DNA of 17,275 nucleotides, from the NCBI GenBank assembly GCA_003645845.1, contig QNCV01000019.1, positions 1 to 17,275 on the forward strand, read 5' to 3'. Source of the DNA: Fidelibacterota bacterium. Lineage in GTDB: Bacteria; Fidelibacterota; UBA2242. A model generated the notes under the pieces. It saw nothing but the letters and a program-made list of their open reading frames with translations. It made no database searches and was not told where the DNA came from. The position numbers were made by a program, and so were the translations under genes. Positions 1 through 7,479 of the stretch are shown piece after piece. The first letter of the stretch is position 1, and the number at the start of each line of letters is the position of its first letter.

Positions 1-2
1 AC

Positions 3-608
3 GTTGCCCGGGATGTATCGCGCCGTCGTTATGGTGATCCCCGGGAAATCTTTGAATTGACAAAGACCGGTATATATCCGGAGCGTATTTACGAACTGGC
101 CGAATCCTTCGGGATGATGATCGTCAAAGTCGAAGCCCGGGAATTACGTCTGGAACAGACCATCGAAAAATTGAAAGAATTAAATGAAAACCTCCAGGCG
201 GAGTACGAAGCGCGTTTAGAAATCGAAACAGAACTTCGAAAATACCGGGATAATCTGGAGTCCTTGATCCGGGAACGAACCGACGAACTGATGAAAACCA
301 ATGAAATGCTAAAAAAAGAGGTGCTTGAACGTCAGGCAATCGATGAGGACAGGAAAAAGCTGGTTAACGACCTAAAGGAAGCCCTGGATAATATTAAAAC
401 CCTGAAGGGACTGATTCCCATCTGCTCATCCTGTAAAAATATCCGTGATGACGAAGGTTACTGGAACGAAGTTGAAATCTATCTGGAAAAGCATACCGAT
501 GTGGCATTCACTCACAGCCTCTGTCCGGACTGCCTTAAAAAGCATTATCCAAAAGAATATAAACGAATGTATGAAAAGGGAAATATCGATTTAACCTCGG
601 AAAAATAA
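3..608 (+). CDS. Coiled-coil protein with C-terminal four-cysteine module, 5' end outside window
   Basis: The reading frame is open to the left edge, so the gene starts upstream; the TTG at 57 lies inside a block (FELTKTG) that is internal in the paralogue at 616, so it is not the start. Order of parts: a conserved block with YPERIYELAESFGMM that looks like the second helix of a HAMP domain, a long charged coiled coil (roughly bases 150-400), then a C-terminal module with CSSCKNIRDDEGYWN and CPDC. The four Cys codons are at 423, 432, 522 and 531, a layout suited to binding one zinc ion. I know this C-terminal module as a tail on response regulators and PAS proteins, mainly in Desulfobacterota; its function is not established to my knowledge. 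No receiver, kinase or membrane segment is visible in the part present, but such a domain could lie upstream. Probably a signalling or scaffold protein (inference). Confidence 0.75.
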   Translation, partial: VARDVSRRRYGDPREIFELTKTGIYPERIYELAESFGMMIVKVEARELRLEQTIEKLKELNENLQAEYEARLEIETELRKYRDNLESLIRERTDELMKTNEMLKKEVLERQAIDEDRKKLVNDLKEALDNIKTLKGLIPICSSCKNIRDDEGYWNEVEIYLEKHTDVAFTHSLCPDCLKKHYPKEYKRMYEKGNIDLTSEK

Positions 609-615
609 CTTTATT

Positions 616-1251
616 ATGAACCTCTGTGAAAAAAGCGAACATATACTCGATTCTCTTATCAAGGCCGTTAAAAACGCCGCCATCAATACTTTCGACGCCA
701 ACAAATCGCTTTTCGAATTGACGAAAACAGGGGAATACCCCGAGCAGATTGTCGAATTGGCTGAATCCTTCGGAATGATGATCGTTAAAATTGAAGCCCG
801 GGAGCTCCAGTTGGAACAGACCCTGACCGAACTGCAAAACCTCCACAAAAAACTGCTTCGGGAACTACAAAAAAAACAGGATGTTGCCACAGAGCTGCAG
901 AAAGAACGAAATCGCCTGGAAGACCTGGTTCGTCAACGTCGCAAAGAGTTAATCAAATCCAATCATAAACTGCAAATCGAGATTCTGAGCCGCAAGCGGA
1001 TCGAAGAGGAACGGGAAAAACTGATTTTCGAACTGACATCCGCTTTGACCCGGATAAAACAGTTAAAACGATTGCTGCCGATCTGCCCGTTATGCAAAAA
1101 TATTCGCGACGATAAGGGATATTGGAATAATCTGGAGACTTATCTGCAGAAACATAGCAACACGGAATTCAGTTACGGAATATGCCGAAAATGCATGAAA
1201 GAATTATACCCGGACAGGTATGCGCGATTGTACGGAAAAATCGATCACTAA
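616..1251 (+). CDS. Coiled-coil protein with C-terminal four-cysteine module, complete paralogue
   Basis: A 211-residue protein beginning only 7 bases after the upstream paralogue's stop, so the two are probably co-transcribed. The first 35 residues are variable. They are followed by the same HAMP-like block as the neighbour (FELTKTGEYPEQIVELAESFGMM, about residues 33-55), a coiled coil of about 90 residues rich in Glu, Lys and Arg, and the C-terminal module with Cys157, Cys160, Cys190 and Cys193 around a conserved IRDDKGYWN core. The Shine-Dalgarno region is weak (GGAAAAA about 12 bases upstream), consistent with coupling to the gene before it. No signal peptide or transmembrane segment is seen, so it should be cytoplasmic. 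A tandem duplication is the simplest origin. Biochemical function is unknown. The protein has no catalytic domain of its own, so it may act as an adaptor or metal/redox-responsive part of a larger signalling complex (inference). Confidence 0.8.
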   Translation: MNLCEKSEHILDSLIKAVKNAAINTFDANKSLFELTKTGEYPEQIVELAESFGMMIVKIEARELQLEQTLTELQNLHKKLLRELQKKQDVATELQKERNRLEDLVRQRRKELIKSNHKLQIEILSRKRIEEEREKLIFELTSALTRIKQLKRLLPICPLCKNIRDDKGYWNNLETYLQKHSNTEFSYGICRKCMKELYPDRYARLYGKIDH

Positions 1252-1270
1252 TTAAAATAGTTTCAATAAA

Positions 1271-1302
1271 AAAGGAGAGAGTGATAATTCACCCTCTCCT
1301 TT
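1271..1302 (-). terminator. Rho-independent terminator of the pyruvate:ferredoxin oxidoreductase gene
   Basis: The arms AAAGGAGAGAGTG and CACCCTCTCCTTT pair with one A-C mismatch around a 6-base loop. Read on the - strand the hairpin is followed by a T run (TTTTTTATTG), so it ends the leftward nifJ transcript. On the + strand it is followed only by a weak T-rich stretch, but it lies between convergent genes and could work in both directions. Confidence 0.85.
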
Positions 1303-1323
1303 AACTTAATTTAAATAGGCTGA

Positions 1324-4300
1324 CTATTTGCCGGCTAATTTCAGATACTGTTCATACCGTTCGTCGACAATAATCTGCTGCTCTTTCCAATACTTCTCAG
1401 CGTTTTCCGGAAAACTGATTTTCAGTGAAGTATAGCGCTTCTCGCCTTTCAGAAATTCCTCCACCGGCAGTAATGGTTTTCTGGAATCCAGAGTAAACGG
1501 ATTCTTCCCTTCGGCTTTCAATGCCGGATTGTAGCGATAGAGCAACCAATAGCCCGTATCCACGGCTTTCTTTTCTTCCTGCTGGGTCAATTCCATATTG
1601 CAACCGTGATTGATACAGGGAGCGTACGCAATAATAATTGCCGGACCGTCATAATCTTCTGCTTCTTTTACCGCTTTAATAAACTGGTTTTTATTGGCGC
1701 CCATGGCTACCGAAGCAACATAGACATATCCGTAGCTCATCAGCATCATGCCGAGATCTTTCTTCTTGGTGGTTTTGCCGGCCTCGGCAAATCGGGCTAC
1801 GGAACCCAGTGGTGTTGCCTTGGACGCCTGGCCTCCGGTATTTGAATACACCTCGGTATCCAGAACCAGAATATTGACGTTACGGTTGGATGCCATAACA
1901 TGATCCAGACCGCCGTAACCAATATCGTAGGCCCAGCCGTCACCTCCAATCGCCCAGACACTCTTGGGTACGATATAACTCTCGAGTTCTTGGATCTTGG
2001 CCAGAACGGTTCTCCTCTCACCACTGGCACCTTTTACCATATCGGGTAACAGTGCCTGGATTTTCTTTGAGACGGTTTTAATCTCATCGCCCTTGGTATC
2101 CCACAATTCAAAGGCTTCTTCAATCAACGTCTTCAGTTTTTCATCAACATCCAATTCCAGGGCTCTCTCCATATTGAATCGCAACTGTTTCCGGTTGGCA
2201 TCCACAGCAAGCCGCATTCCGTATCCGTATTCGGCATTATCTTCAAACAGGGAATTGGCCCAGGTTGGCCCGTGACCGTCTTTGTTCTTAGCATAGGGTA
2301 TTGTCGGGAATGTACCGCCCCAGATGGACGAACAACCGGTTGCATTTGCGATAATCATTCTGTCACCATACAACTGGGTAATTAACTTGACATAAGGTGT
2401 CTCACCGCAACCAGCACAGGCGCCTGAGAATTCCAGCAGCGGTTGTTTGAACTGACTGCCCTTGACCGATTCAAGTTTAACCGCCTTGCTCAGCACATCG
2501 CTGGGGAGATTATCGAAGTAAATCGCCCGCTCGGATTCACCGGCATCCCGCTCTTCCTGAATCGGTTTGGATACCAACGCCCCCTTGGGACATTCTTCGA
2601 TACAGTTCATGCAACCCGTGCAATCCTCAACATAGACCTGCAGACGATATTTCATGCCTTTATCTTTGCCAATGGCGTCCAGTGTTTCAAACCCTTCCGG
2701 GGCATCCTTCAGGTCTTTCGGGTCAATCAGCTTCGGACGGATTGCCGCATGAGGACACACAAAGGAACACTGGTTACACTGGGTACAATTCTCTTTGATC
2801 CAATGCGGGACAAAGGGTGCTACACCGCGCTTCTCCAGTTTGGCGGTTCCCGTCGGCACATAGCCGTCCAGAGGCATCTGAGATACCGGAATCTCATCAC
2901 CTTTTTCACGCATCGTTTTTTCGATAACGTTCTTGACAAACTCATCAGCATCTTCCGGAACGAGCTGTTTGACCGGAGCATGCCTAGCCGGGAGTTCGCT
3001 CGGGACTTCAACTTCCACCAGGGCTTCAGCAGTTGCATCAACCGCTTTCCAGTTCATCTCAACAATCTCACGGCCTTTGGCGCCATAGGATTTTTCAATG
3101 GCATCTTTGATCAGCTTAATCGCATGATCCTTTTCCAGAACACCGGAAATGATAAAGAAAGCCGCCATCATGACGGTATTGATTCGCCCGCCAAGGCCGA
3201 CATTTTTAGCGATTTCCAGAGCATTAATGTTGTAAAAACGGATTTTCTTTTCGATAATGGTTTTTTGCATAGCCAGAGGCAGATTTTCAAAAGCCTCCTC
3301 TTTGCTCCAGACGGAATTCATCAGGAAGACACCATTTTCCTTAATGCCCTCCAAGATGTCATAACGATCGATAAAGGCCTGATTATGGCAGGCAATAAAA
3401 TCCACATTATCAACAACCAGATATTCGGACTTGATCGGGTGTTTTCCAAAACGTAAGTGACTGCGGGTAGTTCCCCCGGACTTCTTTGAATCATACTGGA
3501 AATAGCCCTGGGCATACATGTCGGTATTGTCGCCGATGATCTTGATGGAATTCTTATTTGCACCCACCGTACCGTCAGAGCCAAGCCCCCAGAACTTACA
3601 GGAGATCGTGCCTTCGGGGATCGTGTTAATATTCTCTTTAATCTCAAGGGAGGTATGAGTCACATCATCGTTTATTCCAACGGTAAAACCGTGCGTACAG
3701 GCTCCGTCAAGATGATCATATACGGCTTTGACCATTGGCGGTGTAAACTCCTTCGAGGAAAGACCATAACGTCCACCAATGACTTTGATATCCTTGCCTG
3801 CCAGTGAAGCGACAACATCCAGATATAGCGGTTCGCCAATCGATCCGGGTTCCTTCGTCCGGTCGAGTACGGCAATCTTTTTCACCGATTCCGGAAAGGC
3901 TTTCACAAAGTGTTCCACCGAAAAAGGGCGATAGAGACGGACTTTAACCAGGCCGACCTTTTCACCTCTCTTATTCAGGTAGTCAATAGTCTCCTCAACC
4001 GTATCGGCGCCACTGCCCATGATGACAATCACCTTATCGGCATCGGGAGCACCGAAATAATCAAACAGATGGTATTGACGACCGACTTTTTTTGCCAGAG
4101 CATCCATATACTCCTGAACAATCGCCGGTGCATTCAGATAATATTGATTAACCGTCTCACGTCCCTGGAAATAGGTGTCCGGTCCCTCCTGCCCGACTTT
4201 GAGAAGCGGATTTTCAGGATTCATTGCCCGGGCACGAAAGGCCTCAACATATTTCATGTCAAGCATTTCTTTCATGACATCATATTCAATGGGATATATT

Positions 4301-4845
4301 TTCTGAATTTCATGAGAATTACGGAAACCGTCGAAGAAGTTCAGGAACGGAATACTCGATTTCAGGGTTGCCAGATGCGAAACCACACCAAGGTCCATGA
4401 TCTCCTGAATCGAACTCAAAGCCATCAACGCCCAACCGGTATTCCGGGCCGACATGACGTCGGAATGGTCGCCAAAAATGGATAAGGACTGACAGGCCAG
4501 TGAACGGGCGGATACATGAAACACCGTCGGCAGCATTTCACCAGCAATTTTGTGCATATTCGGCAGCATTAGCATCAATCCCTGGGAAGCGGTAAATGTC
4601 GTTGTCATAGCGCCTCCCGAAAGGGCGCCATGTACGGCACCGGAGGCGCCGGCCTCCGATTGAAGTTCAACAACATCAACTTTCTGACCGAAGATGTTTT
4701 TCAGCCCCTTTGCCGCCCAGGCATCGGCCATTTCACCCATTCCGGATGATGGGGTAATCGGATAAATTGCAGCAACTTCGCTGAAGGCATAAGCCACATG
4801 TGTCGCAGCGCTGTTACCATCCATACTTTTCATTTTTTGAGCCAT
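1324..4845 (-). CDS. nifJ: Pyruvate:ferredoxin (flavodoxin) oxidoreductase, single-chain type
   Basis: Oxidatively decarboxylates pyruvate with CoA to acetyl-CoA, CO2 and reduced ferredoxin or flavodoxin, the main pyruvate exit in many anaerobes. Its 1173 residues match the one-chain homodimeric family. Numbered from the ATG at 4845: the pyruvate-site motif YPITPSS is at 28-34, an ARSLA segment follows, two ferredoxin-type [4Fe-4S] motifs start at Cys687 (CTQCNQCSFVCP) and Cys742 (CTGCMNCIEECP), the proximal-cluster cysteines are Cys810, Cys813, Cys838 and Cys1077, and the thiamine diphosphate motif GDG is at 968-970, followed by DTEVYSNTGGQ. All expected cofactor residues are present, so it should be active. 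An in-frame ATG lies at 4857, but GGAG at 4855-4852 falls inside that extension and sits 6 bases before the ATG at 4845, which also gives the family-typical N-terminus (MAQKMKSMDGN); I prefer 4845. It is a separate unit from pfk, 214 bases away, and ends at a clear terminator. Confidence 0.97.
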   Translation of the reverse strand: MAQKMKSMDGNSAATHVAYAFSEVAAIYPITPSSGMGEMADAWAAKGLKNIFGQKVDVVELQSEAGASGAVHGALSGGAMTTTFTASQGLMLMLPNMHKIAGEMLPTVFHVSARSLACQSLSIFGDHSDVMSARNTGWALMALSSIQEIMDLGVVSHLATLKSSIPFLNFFDGFRNSHEIQKIYPIEYDVMKEMLDMKYVEAFRARAMNPENPLLKVGQEGPDTYFQGRETVNQYYLNAPAIVQEYMDALAKKVGRQYHLFDYFGAPDADKVIVIMGSGADTVEETIDYLNKRGEKVGLVKVRLYRPFSVEHFVKAFPESVKKIAVLDRTKEPGSIGEPLYLDVVASLAGKDIKVIGGRYGLSSKEFTPPMVKAVYDHLDGACTHGFTVGINDDVTHTSLEIKENINTIPEGTISCKFWGLGSDGTVGANKNSIKIIGDNTDMYAQGYFQYDSKKSGGTTRSHLRFGKHPIKSEYLVVDNVDFIACHNQAFIDRYDILEGIKENGVFLMNSVWSKEEAFENLPLAMQKTIIEKKIRFYNINALEIAKNVGLGGRINTVMMAAFFIISGVLEKDHAIKLIKDAIEKSYGAKGREIVEMNWKAVDATAEALVEVEVPSELPARHAPVKQLVPEDADEFVKNVIEKTMREKGDEIPVSQMPLDGYVPTGTAKLEKRGVAPFVPHWIKENCTQCNQCSFVCPHAAIRPKLIDPKDLKDAPEGFETLDAIGKDKGMKYRLQVYVEDCTGCMNCIEECPKGALVSKPIQEERDAGESERAIYFDNLPSDVLSKAVKLESVKGSQFKQPLLEFSGACAGCGETPYVKLITQLYGDRMIIANATGCSSIWGGTFPTIPYAKNKDGHGPTWANSLFEDNAEYGYGMRLAVDANRKQLRFNMERALELDVDEKLKTLIEEAFELWDTKGDEIKTVSKKIQALLPDMVKGASGERRTVLAKIQELESYIVPKSVWAIGGDGWAYDIGYGGLDHVMASNRNVNILVLDTEVYSNTGGQASKATPLGSVARFAEAGKTTKKKDLGMMLMSYGYVYVASVAMGANKNQFIKAVKEAEDYDGPAIIIAYAPCINHGCNMELTQQEEKKAVDTGYWLLYRYNPALKAEGKNPFTLDSRKPLLPVEEFLKGEKRYTSLKISFPENAEKYWKEQQIIVDERYEQYLKLAGK

Positions 4846-4968
4846 CATTTTCTCCATTATATATAATGTTTAACTTCCCTTCTGATGCAAAAAATCCCTC
4901 AATAAAAATAATCGTTTTCACATCGGTAGCGCCTTCTATCCCTAACGCTTGAGAAACAACCAATATCC

Positions 4969-5012
4969 ATTGTGAAAGTTACAATTTTCCTATGGGAAAA
5001 ACAAATTTTCCC
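4969..5012 (-). promoter_or_regulatory. Cluster of inverted repeats between pfk and nifJ
   Basis: Two structures are visible. At 4969-4985 is ATTGTGAAAGTTACAAT, an imperfect dyad whose left part equals the TTGTGAA half-site of the redox regulator Rex, but the spacing to the other half is too short for the canonical 7-4-7 site. At 4985-5012 the segments TTTTCC, GGGAAAA and TTTTCCC allow two mutually exclusive hairpins. Neither hairpin is followed by a good T run on the - strand. The region could hold the end of the pfk transcript, an operator or a leader element for nifJ. Low certainty. Confidence 0.3.
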
Positions 5013-5059
5013 GCCACCGTTTTGTAGTGATAAAATACCTGCGGTTTGATAGTATGCTT

Positions 5060-6286
5060 CTATTGCCAATTCAATATTTTTTTAAAATCATAGACCGCCG
5101 GATCGGAAACATAGGCTTTGGCTGCTTCGTAGTCTTCTTCGGTAATATATTGCAGAGTGTTATTGATAATTGATTGACACTTCTCGCTTTCAATATTCAC
5201 CAGGCGGGGAGGTATTTTTCCGTCTGCATTTTCCAAATCTTTCAGATAAAGCGGCGATACAGCACCGGCTTTACCGACATAAACCATACAACCGGTGGCG
5301 CCCTCCTGAAATAATTTATAAACACCATTTCCGAGAAGTGTACAATACACAAGATCGTACCCCACCGGCGTCACACAACGCACTTCATATCCCAGTTCCA
5401 CAGGCCTTGATTTAATTTTCAAACCGATTTCTTTATATTTCCTGTCCAGAAGCTCGTTGAACATCTGGGCTTTCGAGATTTTGCCCAATTCCGGATGACC
5501 ATGATCATCATAGGTAAACCGAATCCCCGATTTCTCGATTTCCGCATCGCTGAGTTCGTGGAATACTCCTTCGGAAATTACCGCCACACCATAGTGAATC
5601 CCCATAATTTTTCGTTTGACCATTGCGGAAATCACCAGATTAACGATTCGATCAACGGTTATCTCGGTCTTGTTAAACATCTCCGGTATTACAATCATCG
5701 GCAGGTGACAGGCCGAACCAATCCCAAATGCCAGGTGTCCCGCCGACCGCCCCATGGCGGCTATCACAAACCAGTTCTCGCTGGTGCGGGCATCTTCATA
5801 AATGGTCGCGGCAATTTTTGATCCGGCGTCCTCGGCCGTCGTATAGCCGAATGTGGGCGAATTGTCCGGAAGCGGCAAATCGTTATCAATTGTTTTTGGC
5901 ACATGGATATTGGCAATCGGGTAACCCTTATCCTGCAGGAATTTAGCCACCCGGTTCGCCGTTGAGGCCGTATCGTCGCCACCGACCGTCACCAACAGTT
6001 CGATTTCATTGTCTCTGAACAATTTAAGATTGAAATTTTTTTCAAAATCCTCGTCCGTCGGTTTGAAACGACTCATTTTCAGATAAGAACCGCCCCTGTT
6101 AAAAATCATATCGGCTTTCATAAAATCCAGCTCTTCGGTTTTGGCGTTTTCTCTGAAAAGTCCTGTATAACCGTGATGCAGACCGACGACTTTCATTCCG
6201 TTTTTTAAAAAAGATTTGGCTATGGAAGCAACCACCGTATTCATCCCCGGCGCCGGACCTCCACCGCATAGTATGGCAACTGACAT
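5060..6286 (-). CDS. 6-phosphofructokinase family enzyme, predicted pyrophosphate-dependent
   Basis: Phosphorylates fructose 6-phosphate to fructose 1,6-bisphosphate; the PPi form is reversible and serves glycolysis and gluconeogenesis. Its 408 residues start with the phosphate-binding loop CGGGPAPGMN. GGDD is at 102-105 and PKTIDND at 130-136; further on are MGRSAGHLA and a PEMF segment for the sugar phosphate. In ATP-dependent enzymes such as E. coli PfkA the equivalent positions read GGDG and PGTIDND. The Asp105 plus Lys131 combination is the known signature of PPi-dependent enzymes, so PPi is the likely donor (inference from residues). The start is supported by a strong AAAGGAG just upstream of the ATG at 6286. 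The gene lies downstream of the ptb terminator, so it needs its own promoter in 6287-6500, where I see no convincing -35/-10 pair. It is transcribed in the same direction as nifJ and ptb-buk. Confidence 0.93.
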   Translation of the reverse strand: MSVAILCGGGPAPGMNTVVASIAKSFLKNGMKVVGLHHGYTGLFRENAKTEELDFMKADMIFNRGGSYLKMSRFKPTDEDFEKNFNLKLFRDNEIELLVTVGGDDTASTANRVAKFLQDKGYPIANIHVPKTIDNDLPLPDNSPTFGYTTAEDAGSKIAATIYEDARTSENWFVIAAMGRSAGHLAFGIGSACHLPMIVIPEMFNKTEITVDRIVNLVISAMVKRKIMGIHYGVAVISEGVFHELSDAEIEKSGIRFTYDDHGHPELGKISKAQMFNELLDRKYKEIGLKIKSRPVELGYEVRCVTPVGYDLVYCTLLGNGVYKLFQEGATGCMVYVGKAGAVSPLYLKDLENADGKIPPRLVNIESEKCQSIINNTLQYITEEDYEAAKAYVSDPAVYDFKKILNWQ

Positions 6287-6504
6287 GGTATCTCCTTTAT
6301 TTATATCAATATTTTGCGCCGGAAGTTAATGAATCAGCGACCAAATTTCAATTCGATTTTAACAGGAAATATCCGGAGCACCACCGCCATTGCGAGAAAC
6401 ATACTCCATTCATTACAAATCAATCGGTCAGGATTGGGTTGTCACACCGGCCTTACCCGATTTCTCTACTGCCGGCGGCGAGATCAGAAGCGACTTAAAA
6501 AACG

Positions 6505-6530
6505 TAGAGGCTCAACATCTTGAGCCCCTA
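6505..6530 (-). terminator. Rho-independent terminator of the buk-ptb operon
   Basis: GGCTCAA (6509-6515) and TTGAGCC (6520-6526) form a perfect 7-bp stem with a 4-base loop, extended outward with one mismatch. On the - strand the stem is followed after two bases by six T residues (complement of the A run 6497-6502). It lies 28 bases after the ptb stop codon and separates ptb-buk from pfk. Confidence 0.88.
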
Positions 6531-6557
6531 TTACGAGGTTTACATTATGTCATCGGT

Positions 6558-7460
6558 TTAATCGGCGACGAGAATCGCCAGTATCATGGAGTTGAATTTT
6601 TCTTCCGGTTTATCGGAGCGGGAAAGCAGAATAATCGGCACTTTGGCGCCCATTACCAGCCCCCCGACCCTGGCATTGGCCAGATACATCAGAATTTTAA
6701 TTGTTGCATTGCCACTGGTGATATTGGGCACGAGAATGACATCGGTATCGCCGGCGATTCGGCTTTGGATTCCCTTTTTCCGGGCGGCTTCGGCGGAAAG
6801 CGCCACATCCATGGCCATCGGACCTTCCAGAATAATATTTCCAAACTCTCCGGCCTCGGCCATTTTCTGAAGTTCCGCCGCATCCAGGGTTTCCTGAATT
6901 TTCGGATTCACCTTTTCGATCGGGCAAAGTGCACAGACTTTGGGCTGCCCAATTTTCAGCTTTTGACAGACATCGAGCATGTTTCCCAGAATTGATTTCT
7001 TTGTTTCCAGGTCAGGAGCAATCGTGATACCCCCGTCTCCGGTAACCAGCAATTTGGGATATGTCGGAATTTCGGCAACCGCCACGGGAATTAATACGCA
7101 GCCCTTTCGCAGTCCGGTTTCCCGGTCCAGAACGGCTTTCATTAAAATAGGCGTGGAAATATGACCTTTCATCAGAATATCGGCCTTGCCGGTGCGAACC
7201 TGCTCCACTGCTTTAAATGCAATTTCAACATCATCAACAGCATGGACAATCATATCGTCGGTGATCTGATAATCAACCTCCCTCGCAATCCTTTTTATCC
7301 GTTCCGCATCGCCCACCAGAATCGCATGAGCAATTCCTTTTTCATCAATGGCTTTAATTGCCTCCAGCACGCTGGGATCGTCCGCCATGGCAATGGAGAT
7401 CGTCTTTTTCCGTTTATTTGCCTGAACGGCGTTGAGAATATCACGATAGGTCTTCATCAT
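6558..7460 (-). CDS. ptb: Phosphate butyryltransferase
   Basis: Converts butyryl-CoA (or a branched acyl-CoA) plus phosphate to acyl-phosphate and CoA, the step before butyrate kinase. The 300-residue length is typical of the Pta/Ptb family. Visible family segments include ILMKGHISTPILMKAV, VTGDGGITIAPDLETK, the ILEGPMAMDVALS stretch and a C-terminal ADILVPNI-like block followed by NATIKIL and GGLVMGAKVPIILLSRSD. The frame stays open for 62 codons further upstream into the buk gene, but the start at 7460 is chosen because AGGAG lies 8 bases before it and the protein then has the family length. It begins 19 bases after the buk stop, so the two genes form one operon ending at the terminator at 6505-6530. 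Assignment as Ptb rather than phosphate acetyltransferase rests on length, motifs and the adjoining butyrate kinase. The actual acyl chain preference cannot be read from the sequence. Confidence 0.93.
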   Translation of the reverse strand: MMKTYRDILNAVQANKRKKTISIAMADDPSVLEAIKAIDEKGIAHAILVGDAERIKRIAREVDYQITDDMIVHAVDDVEIAFKAVEQVRTGKADILMKGHISTPILMKAVLDRETGLRKGCVLIPVAVAEIPTYPKLLVTGDGGITIAPDLETKKSILGNMLDVCQKLKIGQPKVCALCPIEKVNPKIQETLDAAELQKMAEAGEFGNIILEGPMAMDVALSAEAARKKGIQSRIAGDTDVILVPNITSGNATIKILMYLANARVGGLVMGAKVPIILLSRSDKPEEKFNSMILAILVAD

Positions 7461-7479
7461 GGTAAAAACTCCTGTACGT

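Noticed and set aside
57..59. TTG at 57 as the start of the first gene
   Set aside because: The frame is open to the window edge and the codon lies in a block that is internal in the paralogue at 616.
2443..3456. Long open frame on the + strand (337 codons)
   Set aside because: It lies wholly antisense to the well-supported PFOR gene, and its protein has no recognisable motif; it is a by-product of the coding bias of that gene.
6287..6504. Possible small gene, riboswitch or RNA in the gap before pfk
   Set aside because: Short frames here lack ribosome sites and family features, and I found no recognisable RNA fold apart from the ptb terminator at 6505-6530.
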